From Diadema setosum (Eukaryota > Echinodermata > Echinoidea > Diadematoida > Diadematidae): a stretch of 64,000 bases of DNA. The translations under genes were made by a program, and so were the position numbers. Position 1 is the stretch's first letter; every line of letters starts with the position of its first letter. The notes under the pieces are model-generated. The model searched no databases. It was not told the DNA's origin and saw nothing but the letters and a program-made list of their open reading frames with translations. Location of the stretch: contig NC_092701.1 in the NCBI RefSeq assembly GCF_964275005.1, positions 11,217,453 through 11,281,452 on the forward strand, given 5' to 3'. Shown one piece after another: positions 37,594 to 49,356 of the stretch.

Positions 37594-38466
37594 TTAAAAA
37601 GGAAATTCACCCCCAAAATTTAACAACTGCGAAAGAAAAAAAAAAGTATTCCCTTCAGAATGATACAAAATGACAAGAATCGTTAAGAAATAAGGAAGAT
37701 ATGACGTTTTAAAATGTCACATTTTTTTGGAAACATTTCTTGACCAGTCCTTATAAAAAAATCAGCAAGTTGACGACGTCATGCTCCCCTCTCACAATTT
37801 CTTATTCACTTCATATACAGAAATGACAAAAATCTCATATTTCAGCAGCATAGATATATTACATTTGTCTTAAAAGCAATCAAAATTACAGTGAACAAAT
37901 GTTAACTCTGATATATCTTGATTTGGGAATAAATGTCCGATCTTGTCTGCGCAAGTTTATCATTAATTGTCGGTTCCAGTGCATGTCTTTCGTGGAGAGC
38001 AGCTGTGGTGTCCAGTCAAATGTTCATCTTTTCCACGTGTTGGAATTCGAATGTTATTGTTATGAGAAGAAGAAGGAGTCTCGAGTACGCAATTTGTAGT
38101 TGTAGTTCTAACAAGGTTTAATTAACAAAAATTTTCTGCCCGCCTCGAGTCTTCGTCAGTGTATCCAATGATCAAGATATATCTGAGTTAACATTCTGTT
38201 CATCGGGAACACACTTTTATTGGTATTAACTGAAAATAATCTTTTTTTTCCCGAATTTCATATCAATGAAAAATTGTTAGGGTATGACTTCATCAACTCG
38301 CTCATTTGAATATTTATAAGGACTGGTCAAGAAATGTTTCCCAAAAAAATGTGAAATTTCAAAATTTCTTGTTTCTTATCCGATTTTTGTATTTTTTAGC
38401 ATTCTGAAGGGAATATTTTTCTCTCTTTTTTTAAGTTTATCTATTTTTGGTGGATTTTTTTTTTCA
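37594..38466. mobile_element. Long inverted-repeat element with ~250 bp unique loop
   Basis: Left arm about 37594-37921 and right arm about 38170-38466 pair through GAAACATTTCTTGACCAGTCCTTATAAA, TATTCCCTTCAGAATG and GTTAACTCTGATATATCTTGAT-like blocks. The loop 37922-38169 is more GC-rich than its surroundings and contains CTCGAGTCTTCG and GAGTCTCGAG. It starts next to TTAA. No transposase frame. Confidence 0.7.
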
Positions 38467-38474
38467 TGCATCTA

Positions 38475-38522
38475 GATATCTTCAAATTATACGTATACAC
38501 ACATATGAATTTGAAGATATGT
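38475..38522. repeat. Short palindrome
   Basis: AGATATCTTCAAATT and AATTTGAAGATAT pair across about 20 bp, giving a hairpin of about 13-15 bp. No other signal of an RNA gene. Confidence 0.5.
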
Positions 38523-38624
38523 AAGTCACTTAACTTCAGTCTTGGAATGTTACATTTGGTTATAACAACACTTGTCGTTTAACTTTGGAAACAATCTAAA
38601 TCCACTCGTGGGTTTAAACTGTTC

Positions 38625-38700
38625 AAAGTTCAATTCAATTCAATTCAATAGTTTGTTTATTTCTATCATCAAAAAAGAAAAAGAAAACATGATTCAAACA
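38625..38700 (-). mobile_element. Probable LINE 3' terminus with (TTGAA)n tail
   Basis: On the minus strand the sequence reads AGAAATAAACAAACTATTGAATTGAATTGAA, a 3' end with AATAAA followed by a TTGAA repeat, as at 20855. The extent of the body upstream is unclear. Confidence 0.45.
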
Positions 38701-38989
38701 TGATTCACAAGTTGTCGATTTGTCTTTCTTTAATCTGATAAGGACAGTTTTTTCCCAAGTACAATATAAAGTATATGCACGAATGATGTCACAAAAAAGA
38801 AACAATGTACACTTCAGTGCACTCTGTCATGGTAACAAAAAAAAAAAGTAAGTTAAACTCGTGCATCCATTCTCATCGATCCACTCTGTCATGTGTATCA
38901 TTTGTATATTGAAGCATCTCATCTTCGATTTGCCCTATGCTTCGCGGGCTTTTTAAATGGCATATGATAATTATTATGAACAACCGGTG

Positions 38990-39225
38990 ACACGGCATTA
39001 TTTTGCTCCTGCAACATTACTGCTCCGGTCTTATTTTCTCCAAGGTTTTAGGGTCAGGGTTGGGGTTAGGGTTGTGATAGGGTTTTAGATTCAGTTTGAT
39101 TTGAGGATTAGGGTTAGGGTTGGGATTATGTTTGTGGATAGAATTTATGTTTTTGGCTTTTGAATAGCATGCAGATATTTCATGGGAGCAATTGTCGCAG
39201 GAGCAAAATGTCATGGAACCTGAAC
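38990..39225. mobile_element. MITE with internal TTAGGG-like repeats
   Basis: The left end TATTTTGCTCCTGCAACATTACTGCTCC pairs with the right end GGAGCAATTGTCGCAGGAGCAAAATGTC. Between them, 39048-39128 is a degenerate run of GGGTTAGGGTT units. The telomere-like motif is therefore part of a transposable element rather than a relic of chromosome fusion. Confidence 0.7.
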
Positions 39226-40462
39226 TACATGTGTATGGCAACCTTACCTGGCATGCTTGATTGTATAAGCTTGAATGCTGAAGATTGGATTCTAGTGAAA
39301 TTGGCATTCATGGCTGATCACCTGAAAACAAGACATAACTCATTCAAAAGGAATATGATGTTCTTCGTTGCCGCTTCATGACCACTGGTTTTCAGTTTGC
39401 AACTTTCTAATAGTAGACCTTCGGTGTATCTCATATCCTGAAATACGTTTTTTTTTTTTTGTTTTTTTTCTTCATCCGATGGCATATCATTACTAGAAAA
39501 GGGAGAACAAAATAGATCAAACTCAGATTTCAAAACTTTTTTTTGCAGAGTTTATAATACATCAAGGCTCGATATTACAGAAGCAGTTGTTTCAGTTTCG
39601 CTTTGTTTTCTCCACTTGTTTTAAAGAAATCAGTATAATAAGGTAAACAATCATGACACATAAAATATAAACAATTAAGAGTACTCATCAGAAAGATATA
39701 ATTATGTGAATAGTATATGTAATAACATGGCATATCTTTAGGTATACAGGTTGAGGAGACCCTTATCGATAAGCAATTCGCTTGACTTTGATAACGGCCT
39801 CTGGGTATTTTCAATGTCATTTGACCGAGGAGAAAAACATAAAGGGAACATAGCAAGACAGAAACAACTTTAAGGGACAACAAAGAGGAAACCCGAATAA
39901 GAAAAGTTGAGAGAAGAGAAGCTATGGAATATATATGTTCAGGAGTTTGGAGCTTTAAAATAAAAAGACCAGCTAACTTCACCTAAAAATAAATTCAAAA
40001 CAATTAGCGGTGGCCCAGTGTCCCAGTGGCCCAGGGCACCAAGAAATGATATTCACGAAATTACTGTATTAAATATATATCTTAGATTTTAAGAAAACAG
40101 GGGTATACCTATTATCACATGTTATGGGGTGTCATGGAGAGATCATAATAGTATTTATTTCTCAATATTCAAACTGCATGTGCTAGACTGAATTTAGTGA
40201 ATTTAGTCACAGCACACGGTATTTGAAGCCCCTTAATTATATCTTCCCATTTGTATACTATACATAATTATCATGTTTTACGATTGTTTTAATATCTTAT
40301 TCAATGAATTCGTTTTTAAGGTTTTCCTTTCTTACTTCTTAGTCACAGAATATGTTACTTAATTGAAGCACTTTCTTATACATGCCAAATTTCACATAAT
40401 CAAAATGGTTTATTGTATTATGTCATCTGTAATATAATTACTTTTTTGTTTTTCATTGTCAG

Positions 40463-40501
40463 GCGACCAAAAATTGGTGCTTCGAAGATTTGAATGCAAA
40501 G
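40463..40501 (+). other. Possible isolated 39-nt exon
   Basis: A T-rich tract and CAG acceptor (TTTTTCATTGTCAG) precede 39 bases that end at a good donor (AAAG|GTAAGC). One frame reads ATKNWCFEDLNAK and another is also open. No partner exon was found upstream, so this may be an alternative 5' exon of the gene starting at 41885 or chance. Confidence 0.2.
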
Positions 40502-40551
40502 GTAAGCGTCGGGCCTCATGCACAGATGGATATATATCACATACAATATGC

Positions 40552-40553
<2 letters not shown>

Positions 40554-40611
<58 letters not shown>

Positions 40612-40612
40612 G
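40554..40612. repeat. (GATA)n microsatellite
   Basis: Perfect tandem GATA run of about 55 bp. Confidence 0.93.
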
Positions 40613-41459
40613 GATGTAAGTGCTAAATGAGAGTAAAAGTAAAATTAATTGATGGTCCTATCTACTGTGTGATGTCAAATTCTGCTCATGTCACATAATA
40701 CACATTATCTCATTTATTTAATGTTTTAAGATCTGTCTGAAGGCATTGTTAATGCTGGTAAGGATTGCAAAGATTCAAGTGCTCTCTGTGTGTTTACCCA
40801 TTATTTTTGTTTTGACCTGTGTGAGATCTTACTCCTTAATGCTCGTGAGTAGCTTACTGCAGTTGTTAGAAATCATTTATTCTTGAATCTCAGATCGATT
40901 TTATCATCATCATTATCAATATATTGGGATAATTTATCATCATTGTTGTTATTATCATTAAATTCATCGTCATTATCATCATCATCTTTAATACTATACT
41001 ATACTATCATCGTCATTACTACTATTATGATCATTATCAATTGTTGTTAGTGTCAACATCATTAACATCTTCATCATTTGTCATTGTCATAATGGATTCA
41101 TTTATTCAATAATATCTTATCATGTTCATCATCTTATCTACTCGAAAGAAAAGAATCTTGTATGAAAGCACACATCCTCAAGCTGCAGACAGTTGCAAAC
41201 ACATTGAATCAAATCAAATTTAGTGACTATTTCTTCTAGTGTCCCCAACGAATACACTGAGTACTGCAAAGAAAAAATAAGAAATATGAACCACTATTTG
41301 TAATTGGAAATTGTTTTGTAAACAATGTGTACCACTCATTTTACACTTTGTTCCTACACTTCAAATTCCGTCATACACACACATGTTCTTACTGGAGAGA
41401 ATATCCGCTGGTTGTAGCAAGGTGCATTTAGCAGGTGAATTCATGCCATGCATGATTTG

Positions 41460-41884
41460 TAGATTTTAGGGTCGGGACCGGGGCGCGAACGGGACAGATG
41501 GACAGGCGGGTCGAGGGGCATTCCCTCCCCTCCTCCACAGACCACCAATGTAAACAAAGTACATGTGCAGAATTAAAATGGCCTTTAAATGTTGCCAATT
41601 TGAATATACTAGCTCTTCTTCTAAACCCCCTTTTTACCAATATTATCATCAGCTGACCAGTAAAATAATAAACATATTAATGTAATACCTTCAAAACAAC
41701 TGTTTGTCATATGGTCAAATTTTGCACGGTTCTATTAACAAATTACATCACAAAGTCTAAAGATCCTTATCAAATACGTAAAAGGTAGGAGTTGTCTACT
41801 GGTGAGGTGCAGGTCACATGAAGAAGCCGCTAATCTCTCTCCTGAGGTACTGCTGAATTGTGACTTGTAATTCACGTTGAATTC
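41460..41884 (+). promoter_or_regulatory. Possible promoter and 5' UTR of the gene at 41885
   Basis: A CpG-richer patch at about 41470-41540 (GGGACCGGGGCGCGAACGGG) and another from 41815 through 42060 stand out from AT-rich flanks. TCACATGA at 41814-41821 equals the proximal E-box of sialidase copy B. No TATA box is evident. Inference from composition only. Confidence 0.3.
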
Positions 41885-44800
41885 ATGATGAATTTCTCGA
41901 CTGACGACGACGATGGAGACTTTTCCTTTTCCCCGAACCAGAGCGGAGGGTAAAAATTGAAATTTCTATACTCGTTTGTAGTTTAGACATGATCTACGTT
42001 TCACAATGTTTGTGGTTAGCTGCCGAATTACACAGCACAGGTCGCCGCCGTACGCGGTATACGCGGTATACATCATACATGTACGTGTGTGCTGGGGGCG
42101 GAAAATCATATCGCATGGAGTGAACAGATTGTAACCTTAGTTTGTGTTAGGACCTGAAATGGCTCAAGAGTTGCGGTGGAGAACGTGATGTTGCACTTAC
42201 AGGATACAGTAGGCTGTGCAGATTTTTCACACAGTACAAGGAGGGGGATGGTACTGCACATTGTCTTTATACAAGTGTCAATCATCATGATGATCATGTA
42301 TGACTACAGGAATGTGGATGTGCTTTCAATTTTTAATGCACATTTGATGCTGTTTGAATTTGATGCCTTGCGAGTTGTGTGAGATCAGTGCGCAGTGCAA
42401 CATTTTTAGATGAACGTCAGATCTACTGAGAACTGACCATATTTAGAACCATTTTACGGTGACAAGATCAGAAAAGAAACTTTTAATGTACTGTTACCAG
42501 TAATTTATACTGTAATTTCTCATTCTTGCACCACTTGGCTTGAGCAAGACCAGTCGAGTCTCAATAATGTCAATGATATTTCATATTTCCATCAAAATAT
42601 ATGACTATTCATTGTTCATAGACTGATCCAACCTTACAGAATTCCCACCCGCCATTAACTGCGGTGTCCCAGTTGTGCAGGTGTGTGCTGAATGCATGAT
42701 ATACAGCTGTACAGACTTACAGTTGTATAGTGTGGTGGGTGCGAGCGATCGCCATATCATGCATTCGCCATACATTTGCGTGCATGGGACACCACAGTTC
42801 AATTGGAATCATTTAAATGGTGGAGGTTGCTGCCAGGCCGGATCGGTTTGCTACAGTATTACTTTATAGCATAATAAACTACTGAATGTAGTGACTAGAG
42901 AGCCTACAACTTACAAGTTTAGGTCGCTTGTCCAAATGAATCATTCCATGTTGTGAGGAGCCATTGCATTATGGCTCAATGGAGAAGACCCACCATGGAC
43001 TCTCAATTGTAAGGTCCCTGGTTCGAGGCCTCTGGCACATGCAGGTTCCCTTAGGCTGCATGTATACGGAGGTGCAATATCCTCATTGCCTTATTCCTCA
43101 TCAGAGGAAAATTCAAATGCCATTAGTCCCTCGGTAGCTTGCTGATAAACATTTGAATGCTTCTTCTTCATTATCTTCCAGATGAAGTATAGTGTACGAT
43201 CCTCTGCCTGGGCAGAGTACATTTACAACCTATTTTCATGCTTTGTGCAGTGTCGAAAACTTTCTTCCGTGGCCTTAGTGGCTGTGTAGAATAAGCCATT
43301 TCAACATAAAGAAGCACAATCAGTTTCAGAAGTCAGTGTGGATGCTTTGGGACATTTCCTGCAATTCATTGAATACCCCATCACAACATACTTTTTTGTT
43401 GCATACATACACTTGTGCAGGCTATTGGTCTATCCAACGTAACATTACATGTATGTTAATTAGCTTTTAGTAAGCTAGTTGCCTTAGATGAATTTTGATT
43501 TAAGTGCAGTTCAACTCAGTTATAGTGCTTATCTATGCCACTGTGACACTGGCAACATTTTCTTTCAGCTCCTTGATTGGATGGAGCTGTTCAACTTTAT
43601 AATCCCAGGTTGTTGGGTGTGTGTGTGTGTGTTTTAACACTTCACAAGCTCTGTTCAGATGTTAAAGGGAAGATAAACCCCAAGAACAATGTGGATTGAG
43701 TGAAAGCAGCAACATTAGTAGAACACATCAGTGAAAGTTTGAAGAAAATCGGACAATCGATGCAAAAGTTATGAATTTTTAAAGTTTTGATGTTGGAACT
43801 GCTGGATGAGGAGACTACTAGAGGTTATGACGTATGAGTGGACTACAATATCAAGAAAATATAAAGAAAATACTACAAAAATCCATTTTTCATGAAAATT
43901 ACAAATTCCATCAACTTGATATTGACATATGTTAAGGGTAGCAATTATTCCCCCTGCTTTCTGAAAGCAGTTGGTCCACTGCTCTTTCATAATTCTAGAA
44001 AAGTGAATTTTTGTTGAATATCCTTTATATTTTCTTTGTATTGTTGTCCACTCATACGTCATATCGTCTAGTAGTCTCCTCATCCAGCGGTTCCAACACC
44101 AAAACTTTAAAAATTCATAACTTTTGCATCGATTGTCCAATTTTTCTCAAACTTTCACTGATGTGTTCTACTAATGTTGCTGCTTTCACTCAATCCACAT
44201 TGCTCTTTGGGTTTACCTTCCCTTTAATGACATATTTTGAATGCAAATGATTGCTGCTCTCTAGAATTAAAAAAAAAAAAAAAATAAACCTCATGTAGTA
44301 GAATAAGTGATCATTGTTCGTTAGTCTTTCAATTGTACATCTTCCAGATTGTGCTGATGTAAGAGGGAACAATTGCTAGTTTGCTTTTGAGTCACCAATT
44401 ATTAAAACAGACAAAACTATGCTACGAACTGCGCAGAACCTAGATCCTTTAAGTGACATCAAGAGATTTGAGTATGATAAGAAGATGACAGATCTGACAG
44501 CTTTAAATACAATAGTCACATTTTGAATCAGGAAAAAGGGGTTGTTTGGGGCAGCTTCACAGACTGTCATTTTATTTCTTTCAACATATGCAATTGCATT
44601 GACATCCATTCATTCCCTTGACGTTTATTAAGTGTGATCAGGATCTTCTTTGTTAGCCTGTTTGAAATACAGTCTTGAAATGTTTAATCTTTGTCTTCTT
44701 TTTTTTTCATCTGTCTCTCCTGACAAGCTGACACTGATTCCCTTCCTTTAACAAGCATCATTGAGTACCTCTTTAAAATCCATGGTCACCATCAACTAAT

Positions 44801-46606
44801 GTTTTAGGACCCCTATCATATGCCAGAGTTAATATTTTTGCAATGAAAGCGGGAAAGGTTAAGTTGTGCATCATCTAATGTGGTTTGGCAGGGCAACATC
44901 CATTGTATTGCTGAAAACATGTTTGTTTGTTTTTTAATCTCTCTCTTTCTCTCTCTCTCTTGTTGTGATACCACATCAAATTTACCTACTTTTGTATTTT
45001 TAGGTATTTTTTCTGATGTTTGCATGACTAAGTATTGATTATTACAGCACTATGCCATTGGATAACTTTCAGTACATTATGTCACACCAACATCTATTCA
45101 AAGAATGCTAAGTACAACATTTTTGTGGTTGTCTCTTGTGGCAGACACACTTTCATTTCACATGGTTCCTTCAGACCATGGCATTGTCTCTTTTTTTGTC
45201 AGGTATGGGCTACACTCATGTGTGTTGCTTTAAATGTTAGAAAAACTTGACTGACCGTCAGATGTCTCCTATCCAGTTTCCTCTTCAAAAGAAAAAAAAA
45301 ATGTATGGTGTTCTTGCCCTTTAAACACTAATGTAATTTGTTGTAGGTTCACAACTGTAAGCTGTCAGAGGTAAAATATCCTATTCATCTCAAGTCTGAA
45401 TGGAATTATAATGACAATGTGATTAGTAAATAACAACTACAACGTAAAAAAAAAAAAAATAAAGGGTACCAGTCCAGTTCATCTAAATTGTCATCCATAG
45501 ATCTTTGTATATTATGCTGCTATTCTGAACCACTGCCAAATTCAGCATTGTTAGAAAACACCCAACTCTTGCCAGACACTTGATATTTGACATTTGAAAC
45601 ATTTAAGGAAGTGACAAATACTGTCATTGAGGGGCTGGGGTGGGAACCTATCCATTAAATCATTCTCATTTGCAATTAGTGATTTCGGTATGATATGTCT
45701 TAAAGACCCGGTAGTGTGGGGAAACATGGTAGTCCAGTTGAATCAAACTTCATTCGCTGCTCACTTGGGTACATTAAAAGACTATGTAGCACCTGTCGTG
45801 GTGGGCAGCAGATGTTGTGTATTGAAACATACACTCATCAGTAATGGTCGACTTCCGTCACGATTCCTTGGATGTGTGTATACTTTCACCATGTACGTGT
45901 AGAGATCAGTGATGAAACTAGCTAAAGGAAACCAAAACCCACAGAGAAATGTGGATTGAGTGAAAGCAGCAACATTGGTAGAACACATCAGTGAAAGTTT
46001 GAGGAAAGTCAGACAGTCGATGCAAAAGTTATGAATTTTTAAAGTTTTGGTGTTGGAACCGCTGGATGAGGAGACAACTGGAGGTTACGACATCATGTAT
46101 GGACAACAATATCTAGAATATGAAGGGATTTCCACAAAATTTTTCATGAAAATTACACATTCTATCAACTTGATACTGACATATTTGTACCATGTATATG
46201 TTAAGGGTAGTAATTATTCCCCCCGCTTTCTGAAAGTGGTTAGTCAAGTGCTCTTTCATTTTGCTAGAAAAGTGAAAGCATGTTGAATTTTCTTTGTTTT
46301 CTTTATCATTGTTGTCCACACATGATGTCTTAAACTCAAGTAGTCTCCTCATCCAGTGGTTCCAACACCAAAACTTTAAAGATTCATAACTTTTACATTG
46401 ACTGTCCGATTTTCCTCAAACTTTCACTGATGTGTTTAATGTTGCTGCTTTCACTCAATCCACATTTCTCTTTGTTTTTTGTTTTGTTTTATTTTATTTT
46501 TTTCTTAAATTAATGGGATCCCATCCAGAGTCATTCTGGAAGTTATAAGTCATTGGCATCCAATCTCAAAAGCAGCTATAGGGCAGATAAACCAATGTCA
46601 ATATGG
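41885..46606 (+). CDS. Putative N-terminal exons of an unrecognised plus-strand gene
   Basis: Exon 1 is 41885-41949: 21 codons plus two bases, starting MMNFSTDDDDGDFSFSPNQ, with donor GG|GTAAAA. Exon 2 is 46531-46606, after the acceptor CATCCAGAG, with a strong donor TGG|GTAAGT. Joining them restores the codon (GG+T) and exon 2 reads HSGSYKSLASNLKSSYRADK then PMSIW, ending in phase 0. The product would begin with an acidic Asp run followed by a serine-rich stretch, like an intrinsically disordered cytosolic N-terminus. I do not recognise the family. The 5' side is richer in CpG, as expected near a promoter. The T-rich tract before exon 2 borders a MITE. Later exons were not found and may lie beyond 64000. 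Confidence 0.45.
42955..43205 (+). mobile_element. tRNA-derived SINE
   Basis: The A box TGGCTCAATGG (42972-42982) and B box GGTTCGAGGCC (43020-43030) have tRNA-like spacing. The tRNA-unrelated body follows and ends in a CTTCTTCTTCATTATCTTCC-type region near 43190. The internal RNA polymerase III promoter is intact by consensus. It lies in the putative intron 1 of the gene at 41885. Confidence 0.7.
43662..44227. mobile_element. Foldback TTAA element (family 1, copy 2)
   Basis: 566 bp between TTAA ends, starting TTAAAGGGAAGATAAACCCC and ending GGGTTTACCTTCCCTTTAA. The arms share AATGTGGATTGAGTGAAAGC, GAACACATCAGTGAAAG and AAAGTTATGAATTTTTAAAG with copies at 34700 and 45922. This is the best preserved of the three. 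Confidence 0.85.
45922..46485. mobile_element. Foldback TTAA element (family 1, copy 3, degraded ends)
   Basis: Same palindromic arms as 43662. The left end is TAAAGGAAACCAAAACCC and the right end dissolves into a T-rich tract after CAATCCACATTTCTCTTTG. It ends about 45 bp before the putative exon 2 at 46531. Confidence 0.8.
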
Positions 46607-48713
46607 GTAAGTTGCACACATTTTTGTAGTTCAGAATGCATAAAATATTGACGGTACACAAAGAACTATGACATGTCTGTTTTCTATAGGATCATTTCAT
46701 AAGCAGTGTGGCATATGGCATATGATTTACAATTGTACAAGTACTCAATTTGATATAGAATATATAAAAAAAAATGACAACTAACAAACAAAAGTGCTGA
46801 GGCTGGAATGTGACATACATACATGGTACTACTTTAACAGAGGAGACTTAATTTCATCAGGTGTTGATAATAAAAGATGATAAAAATGAAATTATAATGA
46901 AAATAGCAGTAATCTCCTCACTACAACTATTTCCACTAATGGTCATAATTATGCTTGTTATGATAACAAAAATCATAATCTTTCTACTCTTGACTGCATG
47001 CTGGTAGTAGAAAATCATAAGATCGAGCACACTTTTTTGAACTTGAGAAACATGACTAAAATTTTTTTTTAGTCTGCTCTTATTGTATCACCTGCTCACT
47101 GTCATGATGCCAAACTAAAATTGCAAAACAGGGAATATTTTGGATTAGTGCCCTTTTATTGCAATTAGCAGGACAACTTTTATTCATTGAGCTTCACTAC
47201 AGGATAATACATGTACTAACTACGAAAATCTGCATTCATGTTCTGACACAAAGGCCTTTCGTGAAAGTTAAAAACATTTCATTATACAAGAATATCAACT
47301 GCAACTTAATATTTTAGACTAGTATGCATCAACCACCTACATGTAGTACAATGTAAGTAGCTAATGCATTATTCTGTTGTAAATAAAAGCATTGTTAATG
47401 CCTCAGCATGCAAACCACACTCAAAAACACCATTCGCATGCATGGGTCAGATTTGTGTCGCATACAATGTAGCTTCAAATGCAATTTTTATCAAACTCAT
47501 CAGTGTGTGCTTCCTGTCACTCTCAGATATGTGAATTCTAACTTGCAGTTTATTTTACACTTTTCCTTGAACCTGGCTGGTAATACACAGACAGACTGTG
47601 GATTATTTTGTGCAGTGCAACACTGAAAAATTGTCTGAAGCATACCTACAGTACTGAAGGGCAGACTTGTACCTAATGCTATGGTGAGCAAATGTCAGTG
47701 TTAACAGACAGCTACATATAGATGTGTTTAATTCTGTGAGGATGTGAGGAGGAGGATCTAAATGAAATCTCGTCTTCCACTGGAAACATGCCAAGGGCAT
47801 TTCTCTGACGTCAGAATTTTTCCTGCCCAGTTTTGATATGTTCAGAATACATGTAGTGTAGTCTGGGGGGAAATCATCATTCAAGTTCCACAGACCATTT
47901 TTGTGTGTGTGTGTGTGGTTTAGTGCTGTATCTGTTGATCTCTCTCTCTTTCTCTCTCTCTCTTTCTTTCTGTTGCTATAAATTTTACAGTTTAGTTGTA
48001 ATAGTGTTTCATAAGTTACAAGAGTAAAACTTAGGTTCTCTTTCATTGAAGTGGTTTATTGTTCAGAAATGATGTATTTCAGTTGAAGAATTTTTAAAAG
48101 CCTCACTATGGCTAGATTTATTACTGACTCTTAATGTACAACACATTGTAGAATGTTGAAGTTCTTCTTCTTCTTCTCAAGTTATTAAAAAGTTTTATAA
48201 GTTTCTTTGCTTGATTTTAATTTCAGATTTAATGAATTATGAGATATGTGGATGCATTGAAGTTCAGAGGTGCCAATAGAATGATCACCAGATGGTGATT
48301 TTGGAGTGTTCAATGTCTACATTGTACCGGGACTGAATATTTTGTAAGTCAAGCAGGACCACCTTTAATATGTGTAAAAAAATAAATAATAAAAACCAAA
48401 GAATTAATGCTTTCCCACCCTGTAGGAAAATATCATTTAGCTGAACAAGCAAGCCAAGCTTTCTCTTTCTTACAGACATGTACATGTAAGATTGGCACAT
48501 ATCACAGTTTCACTTCAACAGTCGCAATAGACATTCTTGATCTTGTTGAGATTTGGATATCATTGATATTCTGCCAAGTTTTACTTTGCCAAGCTAGAGG
48601 TCATGCATTGTGTATTCACATGTATGTAGATTCATTGAGATCTTTCAGAACCATTCTCATCAATATTGACTGGATATACTTTGTGAGTAATGCAATAGTA
48701 CAGGGTGTTACAG

Positions 48714-48748
<35 letters not shown>

Positions 48749-49278
48749 AACAAATTACTCATGCATGTTATAGATGAAAACAAAGAGATGTACCTCCCTC
48801 CAATGTCAATGTCTCTTAAGATTACTTCAAAACAGGTTTTATGTCTTCAATTTACTGCAAGTGTTTTTGCCTTCTTTTCTACAATACAGTGTACTTCTTG
48901 TATGGGATATACCCCCTGTACAATACACTGTATATTCAAACCCATTCCTCTACTTAGTGCAATTTGATTCTAGTCATATACATTATAAATTTATTTTCAG
49001 AAAATTGCATCACTGTTGAAATAACAAACTTGGTTCTGGCTTGATGTTAGAGTATATATATAGAAAGTGGCATTCAGCATAAACCTCACTAATAATAATA
49101 CAGTTATGTTTATCAAGATTCAAGTAACTCTGGTTTTACCCTTTATTCTTATTTTACAGAAAACACAAGTCAAAGCTGTCATCCCGCATTTATCATTTAT
49201 TGTCTCAACATTCTTCATGTACAGTATACATCTAGAAATTATTGATTTTCATTTGACTTGATATGTCCAAGGAATGAC

Positions 49279-49299
49279 CGTATATATATATATATATAC

Positions 49300-49351
<52 letters not shown>
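49279..49351. repeat. (TA)n microsatellite
   Basis: About 70 bp of TATATA with one ACG interruption. Confidence 0.92.

Positions 49352-49356
<5 letters not shown>

Noticed and set aside
39048-39128. Interstitial telomere or chromosome-fusion relic
   Set aside because: The TTAGGG-like run is enclosed by inverted repeats of a MITE, which explains it better.
40558-40612. CRISPR-like or functional tandem array
   Set aside because: Plain GATA microsatellite in a eukaryotic genome.
48407-48967. 186-residue plus-strand frame
   Set aside because: It passes through a TG microsatellite, has no recognisable domain, and its internal acceptor at 48467 has no matching donor.
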